Positions 8,095-16,143 of a stretch of 37,818 nucleotides of DNA are shown one piece after another. The stretch covers positions 1 to 37,818 of the forward strand of contig CANQLK010000003.1 of NCBI GenBank assembly GCA_947624665.1. Reading direction: 5' to 3'. This stretch comes from Candidatus Gastranaerophilales bacterium. GTDB taxonomy: Bacteria; Cyanobacteriota; Vampirovibrionia; Gastranaerophilales; Gastranaerophilaceae. The notes beneath the pieces were generated by a model. The model searched no databases and was not told where the DNA came from. It saw only the letters and a list, made by a program, of their open reading frames with translations. The translations under genes and the position numbers were made by a program. Each line of letters opens with the position of its first letter. Position 1 is the first letter of the stretch.

Positions 8095-9577
8095 TCAATT
8101 TAAAATATCATACATTTTGCGGAAATCATTTTGCTCTAATTCTTCTTCGCTAAAACTTCCGCCAATGTCATAAAACTGTTTCATAGCTTCTTCTTTTGTT
8201 GTACATATTATATATTTATCGGTTTTTATATTATATATATTTTTTAAGTATCTGTTTGGTTCATTAAAAATATTAATTTCATCACAAAGAATATATATAG
8301 GATTGTTTGTATATATAGATGTCATCATTATTTTTTCATTCATATATACTTCCTGCCTACACTCAATTATATCTTTTTGAATTAATGCCAGTTTATTAAG
8401 TACAACATTTTTATTTGTGCCATATATTTTATAAACATCAAAAAATATTACAACTATTAATAATATCTTTATAAAAACATTGCTGTTTTTACATAAATTT
8501 CCGATAAAAAGACAAATAACCGAGCTAAGGAACATAAAAAAACAAAAATGATAAAAAGGTTCCATTACCCAAAATTTGCTTTCGCCAAAAGTTCTTCCTG
8601 CTGCAATCAATGTAAAGAAATATGCCATCATCCCTATTACAGGCATTATAAATATGAAACTGTTTAATATAGCATTTGTAATTTTTTCTTTATCCCATAC
8701 CACATTTTTTACAATGTCACCCAAGAGAAGTATAAATATCAGTTTATATATATTCAAATATCTTTCAATAACATAAAAATAATATTCTTTTAGGAACGGA
8801 ATAAAATTATTAATTATATCCGAAGCTGATTTTGAGTGCCGCCAGGAAACTTCTATCCAAAATCCGGGACACAATACCATACAAAGAAATCCTATAAAAT
8901 ACGACATTAAAATCGGAGTTGTTGTTTTATTAAAAAATATACCGTTTGTTTTTGAAAAAGAGAATTTGTTTTTAAAAAGAAATAAAAAGTATAATAAAAA
9001 TAATGAAACTAATATGGTATAGGTAGCTGCCTGAGTTGAATTTCCTGCACAAAAGAATTTTACTTGTTTTATTTATTTCGGGAATTCTTTTTTCATCAAT
9101 ATAAATAACAATGTATTTGTATACAAAAAGTAAAAAGGTTAAAGCGAATACCATTGCAAGTACATAACCGTATTGAAAGGAGAATAGTGTAAAATAAAAA
9201 ACACTATTTTCATTTAAACCATTTAAATATTGATAAAAAAATATGCCCGCAAAAGTCCATAAAGAAGCATATATTATCGGATTTCTGTCTTTTAAACAAT
9301 AAAACATGGAAGATATTGTAAATAACAAAGAAAGGATTATAATATATCCAAACAAACCTATGGTATTTGCGGCATTTTGAAAATGTATTCCAAGCAATTT
9401 TGGTATATATACAGCAACTACTCTGGAAATAAAATTGCAGACATATCTTCCGTTTTCTTCTCTCCACAGCGGGTATGAATCCAATGTAGAATTTAAGTCA
9501 TCAACATCAAAAAAGCATAAATGCGATAAAACAGGTTTTAACAGCCAATATAAAAGAGCACTTCCCAAAAGAACCAC
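8095..9577 (-). pseudogene. frameshifted tandem paralog of the downstream membrane protein
   Basis: Two frames (9577-8972 and 8907-8095, the second open further upstream) together align end to end with the 6417-8033 product. Shared stretches include CFFDVDDLNSTLDS, YIPKLLGIH, MFYCLKDRNPIIYASLWTFA and EKRIPEINKTSKILLC. The break lies near 9047-9055. The intact copy reads GCACAAAATGCC...CACAAAAG there, while this copy lacks 17 bases, removed between two CACAAAA direct repeats. Restoring 17 bases makes the total length divisible by three (1500). The 5' end has also lost a normal start: only GTG 9577 remains, inside the first membrane segment. Downstream of the lesion the protein sequence is well preserved, so inactivation looks recent. 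Confidence 0.85.
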
Positions 9578-9697
9578 TAATAGAATAAGTATATCTTTAT
9601 ATCTTTTATTTATATTCTTTTTCTTTAAACAAAAATTCTTGTATTAATATAAAATATATAATAATATAAATTTCATAATATCATAAAAAAAGAACAG

Positions 9698-11146
9698 ATG
9701 AATATGAAAAAAATAATGTTAATATATCCGCCGGGGCGGTCTTTTCAAAGGGGAGAAGAAAGATGTCAAATCGATATAGATTCTTCTGCTGCCAATACAC
9801 ATAGACCTTGTAACGATTTGGGATATATGGCAGCAATTCTGAAAAAGTCAAATTACAGTGTTTTTTTAAGAGATTATCAAGGGGAAAATGCTTTATTAAA
9901 AGACTTATTGGATGATATAAACAAAGAATCTCCGAATTTTATTTTTTTAAGTATAACTAACGGAAGTATTTTAGATGATTTAAAAATTGTCAAAAAAATA
10001 AAAGAAACAAAACCCGATATAACCGTAGTTTTAAAGGGAGCATTATTTTTTAATCCTGAGGAAAGACTTTTCCGTGAATTAGATTATTTAGAAAATGTCG
10101 ATTACCTTATTGGCGGAGAACCTGAATTTATAACAGGTCCTTTAGTTAATGCTCATTATAAAGATAAAACTTTATTAAAAAATATTCAGGGTATTTCTTA
10201 CAAAGAAAACGGCAAATGGGTCAGCAATTATCTTAAAGATTTTTGCGATGATTTAGACAGCCTGCCTTTTCCTGACAGAAGTTTAATGAAGAATGAACTG
10301 TATATAAATCCCGAAACAAACAGACAAATGGCTAGTATTACTACGGCAAAAGGCTGCTGCTTCTCTTGTAAATATTGTTTATCGTCTATAATATCAGGGA
10401 AAAAAGTCAGGGAACGTTCTACAAACAGTATTTTTGAAGAAATAAAAGAATGTTTTTTTAAATACGGGATAAAAGACTTTTTCTTCCGTTCGGACACTTT
10501 TACCGTAAACAGGCAAAAAGTTATTGATTTATGCAATTTAATCATAAATTCCGAGTTAAACGGCAAAATCAACTGGGTTGCAACTACAAGGGTTGATACT
10601 ATTGATGAAGAAATGCTTAGATTAATGAAAAAATCAGGATGTTCATTGCTTTCTATCGGGTTTGAATCGGGCAGCGACGAATCTTTAAAGCTAATGAAAA
10701 AGAATACAAGTACATGGCAAAATCTTAAAGTCGCTAAACTTTGCAAGAAATACGGTATAAAAATATTCGGTCATTTTCTTGTCGGGTTTGACTGGGAGGA
10801 TGAACGCCACCTTGAGCTTACTAAAAAACATATTTTTGATATTGATGCCGATTACATTGAAGTATCAATTGTTACACCCTATTATCGTACGGAAATTTAT
10901 GAAGAATTAATTCAGTCTAAAAACATCATGCCTGATATTTTAGGGTTTGACTCATACGGGCATGTATTAAATCATTATTCAAAATTATCGGCTGACACAT
11001 TACAGCATTATAGGAAGCAGGTATTAAGGGAGTTTTATTTGCGTCCCAAATACATAATAAGGTGTTTAATGAGAATAAAATCATTATCGGTATTAAAAAA
11101 TTATATACATTATGGGATGAAGATGATAAAAAATACTCTGTTTTAG
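9698..11146 (+). CDS. B12-binding-type radical SAM protein
   Basis: The 482-aa protein has the layout of class B radical SAM enzymes. An N-terminal cobalamin-binding-like domain spans about residues 1-180 (MKKIMLIYPPG, then LGYMAAILKKSNYSVFLRDY). The radical SAM core has the 4Fe-4S cluster motif C220-x3-C224-x2-C227 (AKGCCFSCKYC). Downstream are SIGFESGSDESLKLMKK and FGHFLVGF, typical of this class. A C-terminal helical tail follows (LREFYLRPKYIIRCLMRI). Family members do methylations or ring rearrangements on lipids, hopanoids, tetrapyrroles or natural products; the substrate here cannot be told. It is divergent from the membrane-protein pair and is followed by the repeat array. ATG 9698 or ATG 9704 could be the start; neither has a strong ribosome-binding site. 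Confidence 0.88.
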   Translation: MNMKKIMLIYPPGRSFQRGEERCQIDIDSSAANTHRPCNDLGYMAAILKKSNYSVFLRDYQGENALLKDLLDDINKESPNFIFLSITNGSILDDLKIVKKIKETKPDITVVLKGALFFNPEERLFRELDYLENVDYLIGGEPEFITGPLVNAHYKDKTLLKNIQGISYKENGKWVSNYLKDFCDDLDSLPFPDRSLMKNELYINPETNRQMASITTAKGCCFSCKYCLSSIISGKKVRERSTNSIFEEIKECFFKYGIKDFFFRSDTFTVNRQKVIDLCNLIINSELNGKINWVATTRVDTIDEEMLRLMKKSGCSLLSIGFESGSDESLKLMKKNTSTWQNLKVAKLCKKYGIKIFGHFLVGFDWEDERHLELTKKHIFDIDADYIEVSIVTPYYRTEIYEELIQSKNIMPDILGFDSYGHVLNHYSKLSADTLQHYRKQVLREFYLRPKYIIRCLMRIKSLSVLKNYIHYGMKMIKNTLF

Positions 11147-11313
11147 CGGCGACGGCGAAGCGTGTGAGATTGTATCCGAGCGAGTCTTTGCTGAAATTTA
11201 GATTTTCATTATTCGTAATTCGAAGCTGACGTAATTAAATTATTTTTTAATATTAAATAAAAAAGAGAAATTGGATAACGGATACTTCGCTTCTATTTTA
11301 CTAAATTCAACCT

Positions 11314-11361
11314 AAGGCTTCGTAACTCACCGATTTCATCGGTTCAAACAGACGAAGCCTT
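11314..11361. other. nested hairpin of the 440-bp repeat (copy 1; also 11756-11800 and 12196-12240)
   Basis: The outer arms AAGGCTTCGT and ACGAAGCCTT (10 bp in copy 1, 9 bp in copies 2 and 3) enclose an inner stem ACCGAT/ATCGGT with a 3-base loop. Copies 2 and 3 have lost one base in the inner stem (CCGAT/ATCGG), but the fold is kept. The perfect outer arms in all three copies support a structured RNA or cruciform-type element. Confidence 0.7.
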
Positions 11362-11824
11362 GACGTTGTTTCATTAAGTAAACTTACGAAGCTCCGTATA
11401 TGTTCTCCAATTCCTCTTTTTTTATTTCAAAATTTTTTAAATTCAAAATTATGAAAGAATAAAAAAAATAATTTTAATTTAAGTCAGCTCTAATGGAGAA
11501 TAATAGAAAATCTTATTGAAGAAACAGCAAGACGAGCACTGTTTGAACGGAGCAACGCAAAGCGAATTATTGAGCCGTCAGGCGAAATCAATGAGCCTGA
11601 ATTTGAAGCGGAGCGAGTTTGCGAGTCTTTGCTGAAATTTAGATTTTCATTATTCGGAATTCGAAGCTGACGTAATTAAATTATTTTTTAATATTAAATA
11701 AAAAAGAGAAATTGTCGAACGGATACTTCGCTTCTATTTTACTAAATTCAACCTAAGGCTTCGTAACTCCCGATTTCATCGGTTCAAACAGACGAAGCCT
11801 CGACGTTGTTTCATTAAGTAAACT

Positions 11825-11838
11825 TACGAAGCTTCGTA
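11825..11838. other. 14-bp perfect palindrome in repeat copies 2 and 3 (also 12265-12278)
   Basis: TACGAAGCTTCGTA occurs at the same place in copies 2 and 3. Copy 1 has a single difference (CTCCG, 11385-11398). The left half, TTACGAAGC, can pair with GCTTCGTAA at the base of the nested hairpin, so two mutually exclusive folds are possible. Confidence 0.6.
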
Positions 11839-12366
11839 TATGTTCTCCAATTCCTCTTTTTTTATTTCAAAATTTTTTAAATTCAAAATTATGAAAGAAT
11901 AAAAAAAATAATTTTAATTTAAGTCAGCTCTAATGGAGAATAATAGAAAATCTTATTGAAGAAACGGCAAGACGAGCACTGTTTGAACGGAGCAATACAA
12001 AGCGAATTATTGAGCCGTCAGGCAAAATCAATGAGCCTGTATTTGAAGCGGAGCGAGTTTGCGAGTCTTTGCTGAAATTTAGATTTTCATTATTCGGAAT
12101 TCGAAGCTGACGTAATTAAATTATTTTTTAATATTAAATAAAAAAGAGAAATTGTCGAACGGATACTTCGCTTCTATTTTACTAAATTCAACCTAAGGCT
12201 TCGTAACTCCCGATTTCATCGGTTCAAACAGACGAAGCCTCGACGTTGTTTCATTAAGTAAACTTACGAAGCTTCGTATATGTTCTCCAATTCCTCTTTT
12301 TTTATTTCAAAATTTTTTAAATTCAAAATTATGAAAGAATAAAAAAACAATAAACCTTTTGTCACT

Positions 12367-13608
12367 TTAAGAATTAAATACTCTAAAGATTTCTTTTAAA
12401 AATTCATAGCCTTTTATATAAGAGATATAGTCAATCTGCTCATCAGCCGAGTGCATATTAAATACGTCAGCAAGTCCTATTAAAACGGGTTTTAGTTTTT
12501 TACCGTGCTTGTTATTATTGTTCGCATATATATGAGTTTCGGCACCTGCGTGGAATGAAGATACATCCAATTTAAGTTTTAAGTTTTCGCCTGCTTTTTT
12601 ACAAACCTCAACCAAAGTTTCATCACTGCTTTTTTCAAACGGCGGCAAATGTTCAGATGTTTCCATTTTCGCAATTGCAAGATTTTCGTATTTTTTATTA
12701 AAATTATCAACCGTTAATTGTATTTCCCGAATTAATTTATTTTCATACTCTTTACTTGAGCTTCTTATTGAATATGCGGCGCCTGCTTTTATATTAATTA
12801 CGTTTGTAACCGCTTTATCTATTATCGTATCAATAAACTCGGAGGATTTAATATTATTTTCTTTAATATAATTAACGGCGGTTTCAATACCTCCCCCTGT
12901 AATTACACCAAGATTTATTGAAGTAATAACCCCGAATTCATCTTGTTTATATACACCTTGAGGTATATCATTAACCAATTCCGCTATTAATTTAGCGGCA
13001 TTTAGTCTTGTTTTATCGGCGATATCGATACCCGAATGACCACCCTTTAAGGTTTTAACTTTTATGACCAGTTTAGTATAACCTGCACCCGATATTTGCA
13101 CCTGACCTAATTTATCGGCATCCATTACAAGAATGTATTCTGAATTTATTTCATTCATTTTAACGTTATGAATACCGGTCATATTTTGTTCTTCGTCACG
13201 GGTAAAGGTAATTTCAAGTCCGCCGTGTTTAAAGTCTTTGTTTTTTGAGAGTTCAACTGCAAGATTAACTGCGGCTGCAACTCCTGCTTTGTCGTCAGCA
13301 CCTAAGGTTCTTGTTTTGTCAGTTTCTATTATATTTCCGTTTAACCTGATGTTAACGGGAGAATCATCCCCCACTACATCCATGTGCGAGCTTAACATTA
13401 AAGATTTTTTGCTTGAATTCGTAGCGGGAATGTATGCTCTAATGTTTCCATAGTCATCCTTTCGGGCTTCTATATTGTTATTCTTAAATATTTCCAATAT
13501 TTTATCAGTAACTTTTTCTTCTTTCAAAGAAGGCGAAGGTATTTCAGCCAATGTGCAAAACAAATCGACAAGTGTATTTTCTTTTCTGAGTTCATTTATA
13601 TTATCCAT
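12367..13608 (-). CDS. pepT: M20-family peptidase, peptidase T-like
   Basis: This is a cytoplasmic zinc aminopeptidase of the M20 family, probably releasing N-terminal residues from di- or tripeptides. Metal and catalytic motifs are in order: SSHMDVVGDDSP (His and Asp), GADDKAG (bridging Asp), TRDEEQ (Glu pair), VMDADK (Asp) and the late His in SFHAGAETHIY. The dimerisation domain is recognisable from TLKGGHSGIDI. The 413-aa length matches PepT-like proteins. AAGGAG lies 8 bases before the ATG, a strong ribosome-binding site. The gene is isolated: the repeat array lies downstream and a divergent RHH regulator upstream. Its exact peptide specificity is not determinable. Confidence 0.92.
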   Translation of the reverse strand: MDNINELRKENTLVDLFCTLAEIPSPSLKEEKVTDKILEIFKNNNIEARKDDYGNIRAYIPATNSSKKSLMLSSHMDVVGDDSPVNIRLNGNIIETDKTRTLGADDKAGVAAAVNLAVELSKNKDFKHGGLEITFTRDEEQNMTGIHNVKMNEINSEYILVMDADKLGQVQISGAGYTKLVIKVKTLKGGHSGIDIADKTRLNAAKLIAELVNDIPQGVYKQDEFGVITSINLGVITGGGIETAVNYIKENNIKSSEFIDTIIDKAVTNVINIKAGAAYSIRSSSKEYENKLIREIQLTVDNFNKKYENLAIAKMETSEHLPPFEKSSDETLVEVCKKAGENLKLKLDVSSFHAGAETHIYANNNNKHGKKLKPVLIGLADVFNMHSADEQIDYISYIKGYEFLKEIFRVFNS

Positions 13609-13699
13609 AATAATTCTCCTTAAATATAATTATAGACTATATTTAACAAATAGTATATAATATATGAAAGAGGATATAGGAATAAGGAATATAGAAGCT

Positions 13700-13888
13700 A
13701 TGGCTAAAGTATTGTTATCTGTCCCTGAAAAATTTTTAAATAAGATTGATGAAATGGCAAAAAATGAACAGCGCACACGCAGCGAACTGATTAGAGAAGC
13801 ATTAAGAGCATATATGAAAAAGAATATAATGTTCGATTCAAAAAAAATCAATTCCGATGCTGAGCTGTTAAATAGCATGTTGGATTAG
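13700..13888 (+). CDS. ribbon-helix-helix (CopG/MetJ-type) DNA-binding protein
   Basis: The 62-aa protein shows the ribbon-helix-helix pattern: a beta strand KVLLSVPEKFLNKIDEMAK followed by the two-helix motif RTRSELIREALRAYMKK. I start it at ATG 13700 because homologous domains begin MAKVLLS-like. ATG 13664 would add 12 residues but sits 3 bases after a TATAAT-like box (13656-13661), too close for a leader. Such proteins are usually autoregulators or antitoxins. No toxin gene follows: the next gene is a lytic transglycosylase 125 bases on. It is most likely a free-standing repressor; its target is unknown. Confidence 0.82.
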   Translation: MAKVLLSVPEKFLNKIDEMAKNEQRTRSELIREALRAYMKKNIMFDSKKINSDAELLNSMLD

Positions 13889-13941
13889 ATTTATAATTAT
13901 ATTTCATATTCATCATTTAATAAAGTTAAACGAACCGTGTC

Positions 13942-13969
13942 TTGAATTTTTATTTTTATGTTGTAGAAT
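13942..13969 (+). promoter_or_regulatory. putative promoter of the lytic transglycosylase/NrtR operon
   Basis: TTGAAT (13942-13947) and TAGAAT (13964-13969) are separated by 16 bases, with the ATG 44 bases beyond the -10. The match is moderate. Confidence 0.45.
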
Positions 13970-14012
13970 CAAATTAACTTCTAAAGCGTGATAAATAAAC
14001 CAGAGGATTTAC

Positions 14013-14606
14013 ATGGCTCGAAAAGTATTAATAATATTAATAGTAACTTGTTTTACGATAATTAATTTTTTAGCCGAAGCGAAAGCGGAAGCCGTTTCGA
14101 ATATAACAATAAAACAGTTGATAGTGAAACATTCAATAGAAATGGGGTTGGATCCTGCACTTGCACTAAGTATAGCGAAGGCGGAATCAGGTTTCAGCAA
14201 TGAAAAAAGAAGCAAATACGGTGCTGTAGGAGTTTTCCAGTTAATGCCCGCAACCGCAAAAAGGATGGGATATAACCCGTATCATTTACACGACAATATC
14301 AAAGGCGGTATTGAATACTATAAAAAAATGTATAAAATGTTCGGTTCAACCGAACTTGCTCTTGCAGCATATAATGCAGGTCCGGGGAATGTAAAGAAAT
14401 ACAATGGTATTCCGCCGTTTGGCGAAACAAAAAAGTTTGTTGCTTCCATTATAAGCAACTATAACAAACTAAAAGTAAATCCCGATCCTGCAATTTCACA
14501 ATACAAAAATTCAATAAAAGAAATTAATAACAAAATATCGGAAGAAGATTTTAGAATGCAGCAGGATGCAATTCTAAACGATTATCTTTCCAACCAAGGA
14601 ATTTAA
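14013..14606 (+). CDS. exported lytic transglycosylase, SLT domain
   Basis: This enzyme cleaves peptidoglycan glycan strands between MurNAc and GlcNAc, outside the cytoplasmic membrane. Residues 1-27 form a signal peptide (MARKVLIILIVTCFTIINFL core, with an AEA-type cleavage site). The goose-lysozyme-like SLT domain follows: catalytic Glu58 in AKAESGFS, GAVGVFQLMPATAKRMG (70-86) and AAYNAGPGNVKKY (118-130). The 197-aa length is that of a minimal SLT protein with a short helical tail. CAGAGG lies upstream of the ATG. It precedes the NrtR-like gene by 2 bases, so the two are probably co-transcribed. Confidence 0.93.
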   Translation: MARKVLIILIVTCFTIINFLAEAKAEAVSNITIKQLIVKHSIEMGLDPALALSIAKAESGFSNEKRSKYGAVGVFQLMPATAKRMGYNPYHLHDNIKGGIEYYKKMYKMFGSTELALAAYNAGPGNVKKYNGIPPFGETKKFVASIISNYNKLKVNPDPAISQYKNSIKEINNKISEEDFRMQQDAILNDYLSNQGI

Positions 14607-14608
14607 GA

Positions 14609-15289
14609 ATGTTTCAGGAAATAAAGACACACGAAATAACAACCGACGTAGTAATTTTTACGATTAAAGAGAATAAACTTCAAGTATTGCTTGTAAAACG
14701 TGCAAATGAACCGTTTAAAGGAAGATGGGCAATCCCCGGAGGTTTTATAAGATTATCAGAGAACCTAGACAGTGCGGCTTTAAGAATACTGAAAGAAAAA
14801 ACAAACGTAGATAACATATATCTTGAACAATTATATACCTTCGGTGACCCGTTAAGGTACCCGAGTTCAAGGGTTATTACCTGCGCATACTTCGCATTAA
14901 TAAGAAGCGATGATATTAAATTATCTTTTGATAATTCACAAGGTATAACAGAGGTTCAATGGCATGAAGTATATAACCTTCCCACTTTGGCTTTTGACCA
15001 TAAAGAAATTATTGAATATTCCATAAAAAGAATGAGAGAGCGATTGGAATTCTGCCCGATTGCATTCCAACTGCTGCCTGAAAAGTTTACACTTACGGAA
15101 CTTCAAAAATCTTATGAACTTATTCTTGATATGAAGCTTGACAAAAGGAATTTCCGTAAAAAAGTTTTAACAGGTTCAATTCTTAAAGAATTAAACGAGT
15201 TTACAAAAGTGGGTTCAAAACGCCCTGCAAGATTATATTCTTTTGATAAAATAACGCTAAACTCAAAGAGAGGAAGCTTTTTCTCGTAA
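14609..15289 (+). CDS. nrtR: NrtR-type Nudix-domain transcriptional regulator, degenerate Nudix box
   Basis: The protein has a Nudix fold (residues about 8-140) and a C-terminal winged-helix-like domain (about 150-226: FTLTELQKSYELIL, then NFRKKVLTGSILKEL). This is the architecture of NrtR, which senses ADP-ribose-type ligands and controls NAD-related genes. The Nudix box starts properly at Gly45 and Glu51 but then reads RILKEKTNV (59-67) instead of R-E-U-x-E-E-x-G-U. The catalytic Glu60 is Ile, Glu64 is Lys and the Gly is Asn. It is therefore probably non-catalytic and ligand-sensing, as in many NrtR proteins. AAGGAA lies 7 bases before the ATG, inside the end of the transglycosylase gene. 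No NAD gene is adjacent. Confidence 0.85.
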   Translation: MFQEIKTHEITTDVVIFTIKENKLQVLLVKRANEPFKGRWAIPGGFIRLSENLDSAALRILKEKTNVDNIYLEQLYTFGDPLRYPSSRVITCAYFALIRSDDIKLSFDNSQGITEVQWHEVYNLPTLAFDHKEIIEYSIKRMRERLEFCPIAFQLLPEKFTLTELQKSYELILDMKLDKRNFRKKVLTGSILKELNEFTKVGSKRPARLYSFDKITLNSKRGSFFS

Positions 15290-15532
15290 TTAGGCTTCAA
15301 TAAACAATTTTCTGCCGACAATATTGGGTTTTCCGTTAATATAGCCTGCAAAATATCCGCCTTTTACGGGTTTATTAACACCATAGGTTCTGCCGCCGTA
15401 GCTGCTTTGCTGCATAAACGGATTTGCAAACGGATTATTATTGCTGACAACAGAAGAAGAAGCACCGGTAAGCGCATTTGCACTCGGAGCATACAACACT
15501 TGAGATATCATATTTTTTAATCCGTTTATCAT
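15290..15532 (-). CDS. small unknown protein, 80 aa, Asn/Gly/Tyr-rich
   Basis: The 80-aa product has a short hydrophobic N-terminus (MINGLKNMISQVLYAPSA), a Ser/Asn/Pro-rich middle and a Gly/Tyr-rich end (GGYFAGYINGKPNIVGRKL). AGGA lies 8 bases upstream of the ATG, supporting real translation. It is convergent with nrtR, and the two stop codons are directly adjacent (TAATTA). I recognise no family. The composition suggests a surface-associated or disordered peptide rather than an enzyme. Confidence 0.65.
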   Translation of the reverse strand: MINGLKNMISQVLYAPSANALTGASSSVVSNNNPFANPFMQQSSYGGRTYGVNKPVKGGYFAGYINGKPNIVGRKLFIEA

Positions 15533-16067
15533 AATTCGGTTCCTTTTTTACATACCCTTTTATTTATAATGTTTTTTTTAAAATTGTCATTAATTATATC
15601 AATTCTAATTATTTTTTCTTTTTAATAAAAAAAAATCATACAAATATAGTATATTTATGTTAATAAAAATTTCAATCCGGGTTTAAACAAATAATTATTC
15701 GGGAACAACAACTATATACCTTTAAAGATAAATAAATATAAGTAAAAGCATTAATATAAAAAAATAAATAGCCTATAAGGAAAAAGAGCGCCTGCTTTTA
15801 AAGTTCAGGTATAAGTAAGAAGATGATTTATACGCTGATTTATTTGTATATTTTTGCACTGATATTTATTTGCAAAATTAAGGCAACGTAATATAATAGG
15901 CACAAAATAAAAATAATAGAATAATTTTCCCATACTCGTAAACGTCAAAATACAATATTAATAACAAAATATACCTATGGCAAGACATAGGCACAATAGC
16001 TGTTTTCGTGTAAATACTTCATTCGGATGGTATTTAAACAGTGCTGTATGTTAATTTTGTAAAATTC
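15533..16067. other. AT-rich intergenic region with one small inverted repeat
   Basis: I find no gene, tRNA-like structure or long open frame here. Notable are an inverted repeat CCTATG-N6-CATAGG (15974-15991) and a direct repeat ATAGGCACAA (15896-15905 and 15987-15996), the second copy overlapping the inverted repeat. Either could be a protein-binding site or part of an untranslated RNA upstream of the pilin-like gene. Confidence 0.4.
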
Positions 16068-16097
16068 TTGACGGATTATATAAAAAATTATATAATC
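16068..16097 (+). promoter_or_regulatory. pilin-like gene promoter with embedded inverted repeat
   Basis: TTGACG (16068-16073) and TATAAT (16091-16096) have an exact 17-base spacer, close to an ideal sigma-70 promoter. The spacer and -10 together form a perfect 10-bp inverted repeat (GATTATATAA and TTATATAATC with 4 bases between, 16074-16097). The predicted start site is about 40 bases before the ATG. Confidence 0.8.
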
Positions 16098-16143
16098 GAT
16101 TGGTATTTGGAAAATACTAAAAAATGAAAGGTTTAGAAAAATT

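Larger units (their letters stand above)
11180..12347. repeat. tandem array of a 440-bp repeat, about 2.65 copies
   Basis: The units begin with GCGAGTCTTTGCTG at 11180, 11621 and 12061, giving periods of 441 and 440 bp. The third copy stops after about 287 bp, in an A-run at 12347. Copies 2 and 3 look identical over their shared 287 bp, while copy 1 differs at a handful of positions, so the last duplication is recent. No codon frame has a usable start and stop over a meaningful length. Each copy contains a nested hairpin and a GAAGCTTC-centred near-palindrome (see next entries). A degraded-looking version of the boundary sequence extends into 11147-11179. It could be a non-coding RNA array, a non-autonomous mobile element or an intergenic repeat family. 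Confidence 0.9.

Noticed and set aside
10228..10746. 172-aa frame on the minus strand inside the radical SAM gene
   Set aside because: It is a mirror of the radical SAM coding region, which carries the conserved cluster motif on the plus strand.
11494..11670. 58-codon open frame across the repeat-unit junction
   Set aside because: It follows a stop with no ATG, GTG or TTG start, and the differences between copies include several amino-acid changes, so it does not behave like a gene.
11180..12347. CRISPR array
   Set aside because: The units are 440 bp and contiguous, with no short repeats separated by unique spacers, and no cas genes are nearby.
13664..14013. toxin-antitoxin pair starting with the RHH gene
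   Set aside because: No RelE/ParE- or other toxin-sized gene follows; the next gene is a signal-peptide-bearing lytic transglycosylase.
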